From NCBI GenBank assembly GCA_025716855.1, contig JAIXMQ010000004.1, forward strand, positions 496,001 through 560,000: a stretch of 64,000 nt of DNA. Direction: 5' to 3'. Below the pieces are notes generated by a model, which was not told the DNA's origin, did not search any database, and saw only the letters and a program-made list of their open reading frames with translations. The DNA is from Pilaira anomala (Eukaryota; Mucoromycota; Mucoromycetes; Mucorales; Mucoraceae). The translations under genes and the position numbers were made by a program. Of the stretch, positions 35,455 to 46,398 are shown in pieces; the stretch's first letter is position 1; each line of letters opens with the position of its first letter.

Positions 35455-38400
35455 ATGCCTTACACACCTTACACGTTGCAGACTATACTTTCTTCTCCGC
35501 GTATAGAGGAGCCTATACAACCTTCCACTAGCTCCTCTTTCTTTTCAAGAAGACCAACTTCGCCTTCTTCCAATGACGGAGTTACTTCTCCTATTATTCG
35601 ATACTCATCTACTAACCGTATAGATTCAGTTGGTGCCTGGGGTAAATTTTTATAATAATAATAAAAAAAAAAGAATAAACTATTGACATTATACGTGTAG
35701 ATAGTGATTTATACTGTGGCACTTCTGATGGTGTAGTTTTACATTATTCCCTCGAAGACCATGCGTCACCAACAGAAGTAAGCATAAAAAAAAAGTCAAA
35801 CACCTTTTTTTTTTTTTTTTTTTTTTTTTTTATTCATCTTTATTATACTAGACTTTTTCAACTCATTTAGAAAACACGATCCATTTAGGACTTGGAAAAC
35901 GAAGTGTAGAACGTATTTTATTAATACCTCAAGTATCAAAAGCTGTTGTTCTTTGTGGTAAAAAAAAATAAAAAATCGAAAAAATACAACATAATATGCT
36001 AATACTTTTCGTGATATATAATAGATTCTACACTTTCATTTTTTTCTTTACCCTTTTTCGATCCAATTCCAACTTCCTTTATACAACCTATTAAAGGCGT
36101 CTCTTGTTTCTCTCATGATATAGGTGAGGAAGGTAGAATTGGTGAAGATGGTACTGTAGAATTATCTGTAGTGAAAAGAAGAGCAATTCAAATATATAAA
36201 ATTGGTGAATCCATGCATTTAAAAAAGGTACATTTTCCCCTTTAAAGGTACAGAAAAAAAAATCTTACATATAAAATAGGAAATACCACTAGTGGATGGT
36301 GCCATTACATTAACTAGACACGGTAAAATTCTATGCTTGGCAGATAATCAAATTTATAAAATCATCAATTTGCAACAATCATCCGTGACGAATTTGATCC
36401 CGATACCTCAAGTCGCTTATAGTCCACCTAGTCTATTAGGATCCGGTACACACCCATGTCCACTTGTAGCAGTAGTGAAACAAGACGAATTTTTAATGGT
36501 GAGCGGTACTTCCGATAGTCAAATCGGTATCTTTGTAAATGGAAATGGAGATGCTATTCGAGGTACTTTAGAATGGTCCAGTTTTCCTAAAGCATTATGT
36601 GTCGAATTCCCATACGTCGCAGCACTTTTACGTAACAATTCAATTGAAATCCATAATATCTTGGATCAAAAACTATTACAAAAGATTCCGTTAGACCCAG
36701 CCATGGAAGCAAAAGGCATGACTTTTGGTCATGGTATTAAAGTATGGATGGATATATTAGCCAAGAAATTAAGAAGACATACTTGGCACCAAGAAGAAGA
36801 TGCAGAATTAGCGAGTGTATTAGAAAGAGAAATCAGTCGATACTCTACAGCCGCTGCTCGAATTTTAATCTATGGACATGATACTGTATTAGCTCAAGTC
36901 ACAACTCCTTTAGTAGTCCAGGTAGATAAATTATTAGAGAATAGTTTGATAGAGGAAGCAATGGAATTAGCTGAACAAGCTAGAAATACAATGTCAAATG
37001 ATAATAATGTATATATGGAGAGGCTAAGATCTGAATTGAATTATACTTATCAGAAATCGGGTTTATTGCTCTTAAAAGAAACTTTATTTGACGACGCCTT
37101 TGCTTTATTATCAAAAGGTGATATGGATCCTCGTGTGGTGATTCATTTATTTGAAGGCTTAGCACAGCCTAAATGGTTAAAGGAATACCCTGCCATCTTA
37201 TTATTTAATGGTATTCGAATCCTGATAGAAGAATTAGGTTCAATTAAAAATATCGTGAATCAGCAAGAGTCGGTATCATCCAATGAAACAGATGAAACTG
37301 CATCAGCGAATGGTGCACCAGAAATGCGTCGTGTTTTGTTATTGAATGCAAGAGAAGCCCTAAGTAAATACTTGTTGTTGGAGCGAGGAAAACGAAAGGA
37401 TCGGTTAGGTCAAAATGATACGATATGTAAAGTCATTGACACCTGCTTGTTAAAGATTTACATGTCGCAAAAAAATGATGATGCAATTTATAGACTTTTA
37501 AAACAGCCCAACGATTGTAGTGTGGAAGATTGTGCTAAAGCTTTATCCAAGTCAAAGGTATTTATATTTTTATTATTTTTTTTTTATAAATATGCAGTAC
37601 TAATTTTATTACTCTTTAGAAATATTATGCATTATCTATCATGTACGAATCAAAACACATGTATGAAAAAGCGTTAGATATATGGACAAAGTAAGTTTAA
37701 TATATTGTATCAAGATCACTTTTGTTAATGAATACATATAAAATAGAATTTATTCGGGCGAACTTCCAGATCCTGAATTTAAAGATGGATTAACGAGAAT
37801 TAAACGCTTATTGTTAAGAGACATTCAATCAGAAGAACTTCCTTTATCAGTAATTATGCATTATGCATGGTGGTTGACACATCAAAGTCCTGCTGATGGT
37901 GTGGAAGTATTTACTCGATCACCTCGCACAAAAGATATGGACCCCGATGAAATTCTTGAAAAGCTAGAAAATTATAGTAATGATGGTGTTCGTACTTATC
38001 TTGAATACCTTGTTCTAACACAACATAGCGAAAGAGCTGAATATCATACAAGGCTTGCTTGTAGTTATGTACGTGATGTTCAAAGAGAAATTGAAAGTAA
38101 TCATCAATTAAAACAAATGCAAAATTTAGTGGATCAATTTAAAAAGCATGTAAATCCAATTAAAATGATTGAAAACTCAAAAGAAGAATTAAATCAAGTT
38201 ACTTTTGTTGGTTTTCTTGGATCACAAAAATCTCCTTTAATCAGACTTCGATTATTATTGATTCGATTACTTCAAAGCTCTCAACTCTATTCGCCTGAAA
38301 CTTTATTAACTGTACTAACAAAGGCTGGTCCTTTAGATATAGAAAAGGCAATTGTTTTTGGAAGAGTAAGTTAAAATAAAATAGTCCACATGTTTATGTA

Positions 38401-39318
38401 TCGTCATTAATATATATATTTTAGATGAGTAAACACAAGGAAGCACTTGATATCTTGATTCATGAATTAAGTGATTTCGTTGGTGCAGAAACGTATTGTG
38501 TTACCAACGGACAAAGTACAGGTGTCATCCCCACTGTTACTTCAGATGACGATGATCACCACCAAACACTTGCTCGCTCTTCTTCCCTTACAATTAATAA
38601 TAAGCCTTTACCACACCTTTACCAAAAAGAAGAACAAGTAGAAGAAGATGAATCTTATCTTTCAGAAGAAAACTTGAATGAAAGAAGAACTCTTTTTACA
38701 ATGTTGTTTAAATCATATCTCTCTATCAAGGACAAGTAAGATATATATATATATATATATATAAAGCTCTGAAGAAAAAAAAAGTATTTATATTGTAACC
38801 TATTTTAGTGACCTCAGAATTGCGCGTAGTATGCATTTATTAAATACACAAGGATTTTATCTTGATACGTTGGAGGTAAATTAAAATATGACGTATCTAA
38901 TTAAAGGCTATAACTCAAATGGATGTATACAGGTACTTGAATCTATACCCGAAGATTGGTCAATTCAAGTGCTTCAAGAATTTTTGATTCGATCTCTGAG
39001 AAGATCATTAGATGATTATAATGAAAGTAGAATTGTACTCGGTTTAAGTAGAGGAGAAAATTTAATGGTAAGTAGTAGCCTTTACTTATTAAACAAAAAA
39101 AAGGGGGGGGGGGGCTAATCTTTTTGTTATAAATTTAGGTGAGTAGTGATATGATCAAGACTTACCAAGAAATTGGACCAATTTCTGTAGACTTTGAAAC
39201 AACTTGTTTAAAGTGTCATCGTATTATTGCCAACACAATATTTGTTAGAGAAAGTGAACATGGGCAAATACTTCATCTTCATTGCGCAAAACTATTGGGA
39301 CTCGTTGAAGAACAATAA
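35455..39318 (+). CDS. TGFBRAP1/Vps3-type CORVET subunit (Vps39/TRAP1 family)
   Basis: Eleven exons (35455-35641, 35701-35777, 35852-35957, 36025-36227, 36280-37557, 37620-37690, 37747-38365, 38425-38735, 38809-38875, 38933-39067, 39139-39318) join in phase to 1077 residues. The N-terminal CNH-type region shows LYCGTSDGVVLHYSLED, VLLC-like DSTLSFF and VKRRAIQIYKIG. The middle is a clathrin-repeat-like helical array. KKYYALSIMYESKHMYEKAL, GVEVFTRSPRTKDMDPDEIL, YLEYLV and AEYHTRLACSYV are close to TGFBRAP1. The C-terminus has LNTQGFYLDTLEVLESIPED, SRGENLM and a zinc-finger remnant with CLKCHR and HLHCAK. CORVET tethers early endosomes with Rab5. Confidence 0.92.
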
Positions 39319-39411
39319 GGAAATATTATTTGTATACCATCAGATGATTAGTATGATGGTTACACACGTGATAAACTATTGTTCTATTTAACATAAAAAC
39401 GTCTTTTCTGA

Positions 39412-39448
<37 letters not shown>

Positions 39449-39559
39449 CTTTTTTTTTCTCTCTATTGCTTGGATGTCTATAGTTATAAACAGGTTTAAA
39501 CCAATAATAAATAAACCAACAAGTAACAAAAAAATCGGAAGCTTTTCTCCTATAATAAT

Positions 39560-40087
39560 ATGATGATGATGTTAAAACCACCTGCATATCAAAAGATTCA
39601 ACAAACTTCATTTTTAAATCCACCAAGTTATATAGTTTATAATGATGTTCGATTTTTAATTATTGATACGCCATCAATTAATAATATGCCTCGATACATA
39701 AAGGTAAAGGCGCATTTATTTAAAAGTCTATAAATAATATTTTTTTTGCCAAGCCCTCTCATAAATATATATCATTATAGGAGTTTGAACGTTGGAATGT
39801 GACAGATGTCGTTCGATGTTGTAAAGCTACTTATTCACAAACTATACTTAATGATCGTGGTATAAAAGTGCATGATTGGATATTCTCTGATGGTGATCCA
39901 CCTTCTAACAATATCATTGATGAATGGTTAAATCTGGTTAATTCTAGGTTTAAACATGAAGAAAATACTATAGTGTATGATGATCAAAAGGAAAAAGAAG
40001 ATGAAACGATAAATGAAGAAGAAGACCAAGCAATTATAATAAAGAAGAGACCATGTATAGCTGCACATTGTGTTGCAGGGTTAGGAA

Positions 40088-40121
<34 letters not shown>

Positions 40122-40337
40122 ATAACATCAATTCCCTGCATTTTCCTTTTATTAATATGATATCTGTATAGAGCTCCTGTCTTGGTAGCTATTGCATTGA
40201 TTGAAGAAGGAATGGATCCATTAGATTCAGTAGCTTTCGTTCGAAAACATCGACAAGGTGCAATCAACAATAGACAATTAAAGTATTTAGAAACTTATAA
40301 AAGAAGAAGAAATCAAACTTCATGCATCATCAGCTAA
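39560..40337 (+). CDS. PRL-type (PTP4A) prenylated phosphatase
   Basis: Three exons (39560-39703, 39781-40088, 40172-40337) give 205 residues. Marks in order: [56 protein letters not shown] with the general-acid Asp, the catalytic loop [19 protein letters not shown], and [20 protein letters not shown]. The end CIIS is a CaaX-type prenylation box, and a basic stretch (KRRRNQ) precedes it as in animal PRLs. An unusual acidic insert of about 30 residues ([19 protein letters not shown]) lies between WLNLV and the catalytic loop. The ATG is repeated four times, so the exact start is open. The enzyme probably works at endomembranes or the plasma membrane. Confidence 0.93.
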
Positions 40338-40640
40338 TAACAACAAACAAGGAGCCCTCTCTCTCTCCCTTTTATTTGCTTCCTTTTTTTTTTTTTTTTT
40401 TTGCTTTTAAATGTAAATACAAACTCGTCGATCTTTTTTTTTTTTTTTTTAGCACACTGCATAAAAACTCTCTTTTTTATTGAATAAAAATAAGACACAG
40501 TATGAATGTTGTAATAATAAAACATGAATATTAATAGTAGTATAAAAAGGTTGCGTAGGTAAAATAAAATTACTCGGAATTATATAAACAAAAAATAAAA
40601 TATACTTTGAATATATATATATTATGTATATCTATCTTTT
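40338..40640. other. tail-to-tail intergenic spacer
   Basis: 303 bp with poly-T runs near 40383-40402 and 40434-40450. No coding frame is visible. It must hold the 3' ends of both converging genes. Confidence 0.5.
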
Positions 40641-41420
40641 TTACTGTAAGATATAAGCAGCACATGCTAAACCAAGACCGACTACGACCTTTGACATTTG
40701 AGTGGTAGCACCACTATTGGGTAAGATGGATGCAGATGCAGCAGGACGCATTGAAGAACCGGAAGCAGCGTCTAAAATAAAATAAATAAGAATATGTTCA
40801 CTGTATACATGCATTTTTTTTTTAAAAAAAAAAGAAACTTACGACTAGCAGACCAAGTAGAGCTGGCAGACCAGGCAGAACTGGTGGACCAAGCAGAAGA
40901 AGAAACTTGAGACCAAGCAGAAGAACTACCAGTGGGTGAAACAGAAGAGAAAGAAGAAGATTGAGATACAGCAGATGACCATGAAGAAGTAGGCATGGAT
41001 TCAGTTGAAGACCAAGCGGAGGATTGATTGGCAACACTGGATCCGCTAGGTTTGGCAGATTCACTCATTACAGCAGATTGGCTTGCAGCAGCAGAAGTGG
41101 GCTTGGCAACGCTAGTGGGAGCAGCAGCGCTGGTAGGAGCTTGAACAGGAGAACGGACGGTATAAGCGGGATCAACACCAGGCCAGTGGTTGGAAACACA
41201 GCTTGAGTAACATGCATCAGTTCTACAGTTACTGACACAAGTGTTGGCATCAGTTACTATATAGATTGATATGTTAGAGTTATAATATTGAAAAAAAAAT
41301 TATAAATATCTTACCACACTTGTTAAGACAAGTACTATCGGTGGGAGCACAAGCGCATTGAGCGTTGACAACGGACATGATGGAAGCACCAATAAGAGCA
41401 GCAATGTATACACTTTTCAT
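40641..41420 (-). CDS. secreted Cys-rich, Ser-rich GPI-type surface protein
   Basis: Three exons (41420-41315, 41256-40843, 40771-40641) give 216 residues. A signal peptide starts MKSVYIAALIGASIMSVVNA. About 55 residues then carry eight cysteines in a spaced CAC...C...C / C...C...C...C pattern, followed by a long stalk of Ala/Ser/Pro and repeated SSAWS units. The end is a short hydrophobic segment (VVVGLGLACAAYILQ), typical of a GPI-attachment signal. Glycosylphosphatidylinositol anchoring in the cell wall or plasma membrane is inferred from this layout. The number of cysteines resembles CFEM-type domains, but spacing is not a clear match. Confidence 0.78.
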
Positions 41421-41955
41421 GATATTATTATTGTTATTTAACTCGAAGTAGAGAGGGATAATAAAAAAAAAGAAGGATTGAAAGTTATGACCCTTTTTAT
41501 ATCAAAAAAAAAATTTTTTTGTTGTGAAAAACATAATGCAGTTTATCTTCTGCCTTCTTTTTTAATGCAGTTTATTTTGATCTAACTTTATTTTTGTGCA
41601 GTGTATGTAAATCCTTAAGTCATTTAAAAAAAAATAACAGTTGGTATTTTCCAAATAGAAGAAAAAAAAAGTATTGTGTAACATCGAATTCTGTATCACG
41701 AAATTTGTGAACAGATATAATTTAAAAGAAATTCTACCCTTTTTCGTTACGATTATAGAGTTTCTTTTTACTTAAAAAAATACATGACTGCTATATAAAC
41801 TCTTCTAACTGAAAATATAGTGTTATGTGTGTATATAATTCCTGACTCAGCGTTCTATAATATAAAAGTCACATTGCATTTATTTTATTTTACCCCTTTT
41901 CTCCCTTTTTTTTTTTATTCCGTTATCTTAATAGTTTGACGTATTCAGTTTATAC
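41421..41955. other. divergent intergenic region
   Basis: 535-bp region between the surface protein gene and the small transporter gene. AT-rich, no frame of its own; presumed promoters for both. Confidence 0.45.
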
Positions 41956-42705
41956 ATGGTTGATCTGCTTGACAATTCGATCTTTTCGGGATTCCTTCTG
42001 ATAGTTGCAGGCTGCACACTTGCATTACAATCAGGTATACCGATGTTCTTATATTTTGTATTCTTATATTCATCTTTGTAAAAACAATATTTAGGTTGTA
42101 ATGCTACACTCACTAGATACGGTGGTAGATCGTTCTCTGTCGTCATGTCTTTTACAGTGGGCTTACTATGCTGTTTTATATTTTTCGGTATTGATGTTGG
42201 TGCACTAGGTACCCCTTTACCTACTGAAGCAGTCAAAAGTATACATTACACACACTAAAAAAAATATGTATTTATGATTCAGTTTTAACATTTTTTTATT
42301 TTTTATTCTATATTAGGTGCTCCAGCGTATGCTTGGATCGGTAATATAAATAAACAAAATAGTGTATCTGGGTACATTATGAATCTAACTCTATTGTTTA
42401 TATCATTGTAATAGGTGGGTTTTGTGGTTTTTTCTATGTACTCTCGAATATCATAGCAGTCCCTCGCTTGGGTGTCGGAACATCTCTTGCTTTATTTGTC
42501 TGTGCACAGGTATAATCTTCTGATCACAGCATCTAGATATAAAATGCATTATATACTTAATCGTGCGCTTTTCCAATAGGTTATAACAGCATGTATTGTA
42601 GATAATTGGGGACTTGTTGGTGTAGATGTTAGACCTTATACTACTTGGAGAATTATTGCTTCGATCGGAGCAGTCTTTTGTGTGGGTGTTATCACACGAT
42701 ATTAA
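41956..42705 (+). CDS. small membrane protein, YdcZ/DUF606 (DMT) family
   Basis: Five exons (41956-42034, 42095-42238, 42317-42340, 42415-42509, 42580-42705) join in phase to 155 residues, the normal length of the family. It has about five membrane spans: SGFLLIVAGCTLALQSGCNA, MSFTVGLLCCFIFFGIDV, AYAWIGGFCGFFYVLSNIIA, TSLALFVCAQVITACIVDN and IIASIGAVFCVGVITR. Typical family motifs are NATL and the YAWIGG motif followed by PRLGVG. Members are DMT-superfamily transporters of unknown substrate, known mostly from bacteria. The 24-nt third exon makes it easy to miss. Confidence 0.8.
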
Positions 42706-43343
42706 ATTCTAATTCGTTTGCTTGTACATTTTTTTTTTGTATTACAGCGCATCTAGATTCTTTTTTCAACAGTGGATCGATACATACTCTTTTTTTTTCA
42801 TTCTTTATACATAATTTCATAATAAACCTTTTACTTTTTTTTTTTCTATAAGCAAAAAAGAAACAACATTTCAATTCCTGTTAAGACTCTGGGATGTAAG
42901 TGGAACAGTATTTCGATTCGAAAAAGTTTTTGGCTTGTATTTGAAAAGATACTTAGATATTTATTCTGATATATATAAAGATATTTCTCGGATAGAAGAT
43001 CTACACTACATTTAAAGTCCAGATACAGTAAGAACTGCAAATTTTGTCACTTCGAGGAGGTATTGATTCATCTTTCAGCAAAATTACGAGGCTAGCTAAT
43101 AGATACTAATTTAGCTAATATTCGCTTACATAACAATGCAATTATTACTACGATGATCAGGAAAAGTCTATCAATATTAGAAATATGCAAAAATAGAGTA
43201 TAGGCCATCATCATATAAGCTCTTGTTTTACTGTAAACCTGCATTTTTATTAAAAAATTTTAAGCACTGATCTCAACTCTGATCTGGAAATGAACCTCTT
43301 ACATTAATAATCACTTGTCTATGATACTTAAATAAACCTCGTA
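42706..43343. other. intergenic, left flank of the palindrome
   Basis: 638 bp of AT-rich DNA without a supported gene. It is not repeated on the far side of the palindrome, so it marks unique flanking sequence. Confidence 0.5.
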
Positions 43344-43345
43344 TA

Positions 43346-44909
43346 CTGGATTTCCCACTGTTTTTGGGACACGGTTTGAAAATTTTTGGGAGTAAATGTC
43401 AGAGTTGTTTGAACAAAATCAGAATTATTTTTTGAATAAAAAATAAATATGTCCACTTTTGATATCGATATGTCTGAACTCTGTTTAGAAGACCAAACAA
43501 CGGAAGTATATGTTAGTCTTATGTAGATGATGAGAATTGAGTAAGATGGTATAAGCGCAATGGAATTAGATGAGGAAGTGAACGAAACCGTTGGCATTAC
43601 AGCTGAGACGGAACAATTTGAATCTGAACAAGAAGAGGAAGAGGAAAACAGTTCGCAAGAAAAAAAACCAGACCTACTGGGGATCATAAAAAAAGAATTG
43701 GAAAAAAAAAAAGCTCGCTTACAGAAGCTACAGCGATCTTCAAATTGTCGGCTTTCTTGAGCAGCTTACCGAAGGTGTAAGTACTATGGAAGCAGCCAAC
43801 TGTTTTGGCATATCAAGAAGCTCAGCATATAGATTTAGAAGCCAATGGCTCTCATCTGGTAGGGGTAGTTCGTAAGAAGAGAGGGTCAGCTGAAGGTAGT
43901 ATGTCATCCTTAAAACAGGAACATACAGACTTTATTATCAACTATATTGAAAAGTTTGCTACAGCAACTATTGAGCACATAAAAGACGAGCTAGTAAAAG
44001 AATTTAAGGATTTAGTAATTAGTAAATCTGGACTTGAGCGCCATATGAAGACCCATTGTTGTGCGCTATCCTTAAAGCGATTAGAAAAAATACCAGCCAA
44101 GCGTAACGATGAAGACACTATACGACAACGAAGAGAACGTGTCGAAACGTTTATTGCTGACAAGGATACGGGTTTTGAGCGCAACTGTGTGTTTTTAGAT
44201 GAAGCAGGCTTCAATTTACATATAGTGAGAAATAGAGGATGGTCTGCAAAAGGAAAGCCTGCTAAGACCATTGTACCTACGAACAGAGGTACATCCATAA
44301 CGATTTAGGAGCCATATCTTCTGCTGGGGTTATAATATATCGTTAAGAAAACCCACTCCGGCGACTAATGCTAAAAAGAGAAAGCTCGACGGAAAGGCTG
44401 TCAAAATCACGAAAGGTACCAATACCAGCCATTACTTAGCTTACCTTTGCAACGTCATGGATGTTTTAGATAAAAATAAGATGCAAGGTTTTTACCTAGT
44501 AATAGATAATGCCCCAATCCATGGACCAAGAGGTAAGGTTATGAATGATTATATTGTCAGTAGGGGTTATAAGTGTGTTTACTTGCCACCATACTCCCCA
44601 TTTTTGAATCCTATCGAAGAGTTTTGGTCTAAGGTTAAGGCAGGTATCAAAAGATCTCCTATCGATGGCAAGGATACTCTCACACCAAGAATATTAGAAT
44701 CATGTTCTAAAGTAACTTTGAGTGATTGTAGAGGATGGATAAGACATTCTGTATCTTTTTTTTCCCGTTGCTTAGCCGAAGAGCAGATGCTATAGTTTTA
44801 TTTTAAAAATAATAAATATTCCAAAAATTTTAAATAATTGTTCAAAAAATAATTCTGATTTTGTTCAAACAACTCTGACATTTAGTCCCAAAAACAGTGG
44901 GAAATCCAG
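43346..44909 (+). mobile_element. Tc1/mariner element, left copy
   Basis: A 1564-bp element runs from CTGGATTTCCCACTG at the left to its inverse at the right, with TA on each outer side (43344-43345 and 44910-44911). The two TIRs share CTGGATTTCCCACTGTTTTT and then a common block up to about 80-100 bp, except that the left end has about 24 extra bases (CGGTTTGAAAATTTTTGG-like). The transposase frame inside is broken. Its twin is 56347-57910. Confidence 0.9.
43560..44795 (+). pseudogene. broken mariner transposase, left copy
   Basis: Three fragments in different frames make one DDE transposase: 43560-43760 (acidic N-terminus), 43805-44308 and 44457-44795. A helix-turn-helix-like part (STMEAANCFGISRSSAYRFR) spans 43780-43850 with a frame change after it. 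The middle part has FLDEAGFNLHIVRNRGWSAK with the first Asp. The third has LVIDNAPIHGPRG with the second Asp and YLPPYSPFLNPIEEFWSKVK with the final Glu. Frameshifts near 43860, 44308 and 44335 disrupt the gene. No plausible introns explain them, so it is a dead copy. Confidence 0.85.
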
Positions 44910-44911
44910 TA

Positions 44912-45612
44912 CTCTTTTATACTGGCCCTTTTATAATTAAATCACAAACGGTGTTACCTCAACCTTTTTTCTTTATTATCTTTTTTATTTACAAACTTAG
45001 GTGGTACAACAACCACTTTTTCTTATAAATACCCCCTTCATTTTGTAGTTAAATAAACTTTAAGTTAGATTTTACTAGAAACTTCAAATAAGTAATTAGG
45101 TTATCCTTATATTATCTCTGATATTTTGAACTGTCAACCCCATTTTGTATATAATACCTCTTCGCTTTGATCTTCTGAATTCACTTTTGGTAATTCGTTA
45201 CCTGTCTTATATTTGATTATATTCTTTTTATTTGTATTGAAAACTATTGTATTTCCTACGCTCCCATTAAAAACGGATTATTATCCCCTTGTTATTCTAT
45301 AACGACGTCGATAATTCTTTTTAGAGTCTAGCTGTATCTCCCACTTTTTCAGCGAATAATATATCTAAGTCTTTTTAAATAAGTTAACAGCTATATAGTC
45401 TGGTGCTCACATTTTACTTTATTAATTGTTTGTTATATAACTTTTAATAACCTCTTCACTTGTATACTGCTATAAACTATTAGACGTATCAACGGTTTAC
45501 CATTTTCCCAACTCCCACCATTTTTTTTTTTTTTTTACAAGAATTATACTTTTATTTTATTGTTTTTTTACAAAAATTATACTTTTATTTTAATTTTTTT
45601 GAATATCATACT
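44912..45612. other. non-coding stretch in the left arm
   Basis: 700 bp between the mariner copy and the poly-T run (45613-45667). It holds a short tandem duplication (AAAATTATACTTTTATTTTA-like, near 45535-45600). No gene is seen. It is mirrored at 55641-56344. Confidence 0.5.
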
Positions 45613-45667
<55 letters not shown>

Positions 45668-45670
<3 letters not shown>

Positions 45671-46398
45671 TTCAAATTGAAGATTATTTAAATAATTAGA
45701 GGTATCATCGCTACAATAGGCTTCAAATTCAGTAATTTGATGAATATCTGAAGCATTGGAATGATTAGAGACGGTGGTATCAATATCAAGACCAGCTTCA
45801 ACGTTAGAAGTTTGAAGACCATCAGAAGCATTAGAATTATTAGAAGCATTAGAATTATTAGAGTCATAGAGTTATTAGAGTATTGGAGGTATTGAAGTAC
45901 TGAGTACTGAGTATTGAAGTATTGGAGGTATTGGAGGTATCCTTATCAAGACCAGCTTCAGCTTTAGCAGTACGAAGACTCTCTAAAGTGTCATGGAAGA
46001 CTTCATCATCAAGATCAGCGTCATCTGTCAAGCTAAGGGAAGAGGTAGCATCATTATAATTTTCAGTTACTATAAGTAAAAGTGTATCAGTATAAATGAA
46101 CTTGTATTTAAAAAAAAAAATTACCTTCAGTATGAAGACTGTCTGGATGAATGTTCTCTTTGTGATCTGTACCACCAGAGAAGGTTAGCTTTGATTTGGT
46201 ATTACTAGTGTTTTGCACCTCATTATGAGTTATTGATAAATAACCTAAGGGTCCAGACTTGAGACGTTTGGTATTAAGAGGAATTTCACCTTCAAACTTT
46301 CGCTTTTTTGATGAGGATGATGAGCCAATAGCTGAAGAAGAAGATGCAGAGGAAGAAGATGTATTATAGGCAGTAGATGAGGAGGAGGATGAAGTCAA
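45668..46398 (-). pseudogene. truncated second copy of the multi-SIM gene, left arm
   Basis: This stretch repeats the 3' part of exon 1 (poly-Ser, KKRKFEGEIPLNTKRLKSGP, HKENIHPDSLHTEG), intron 1 and exon 2 of the multi-SIM gene lying just inside it. It has small changes (for example LSITHNE instead of LPITHNE). It ends at the start of intron 2, where the A-run has grown to about 55. The VNTR part (around 45870-45945) is scrambled compared with the right-arm twin, so the frame is broken here. It lacks a start codon and is not expected to be expressed by itself. Confidence 0.7.

Noticed and set aside
43942..44298. A 118-codon antisense frame in the mariner transposase (and its mirror at 56958-57314)
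   Set aside because: Antisense shadow of the conserved transposase core.
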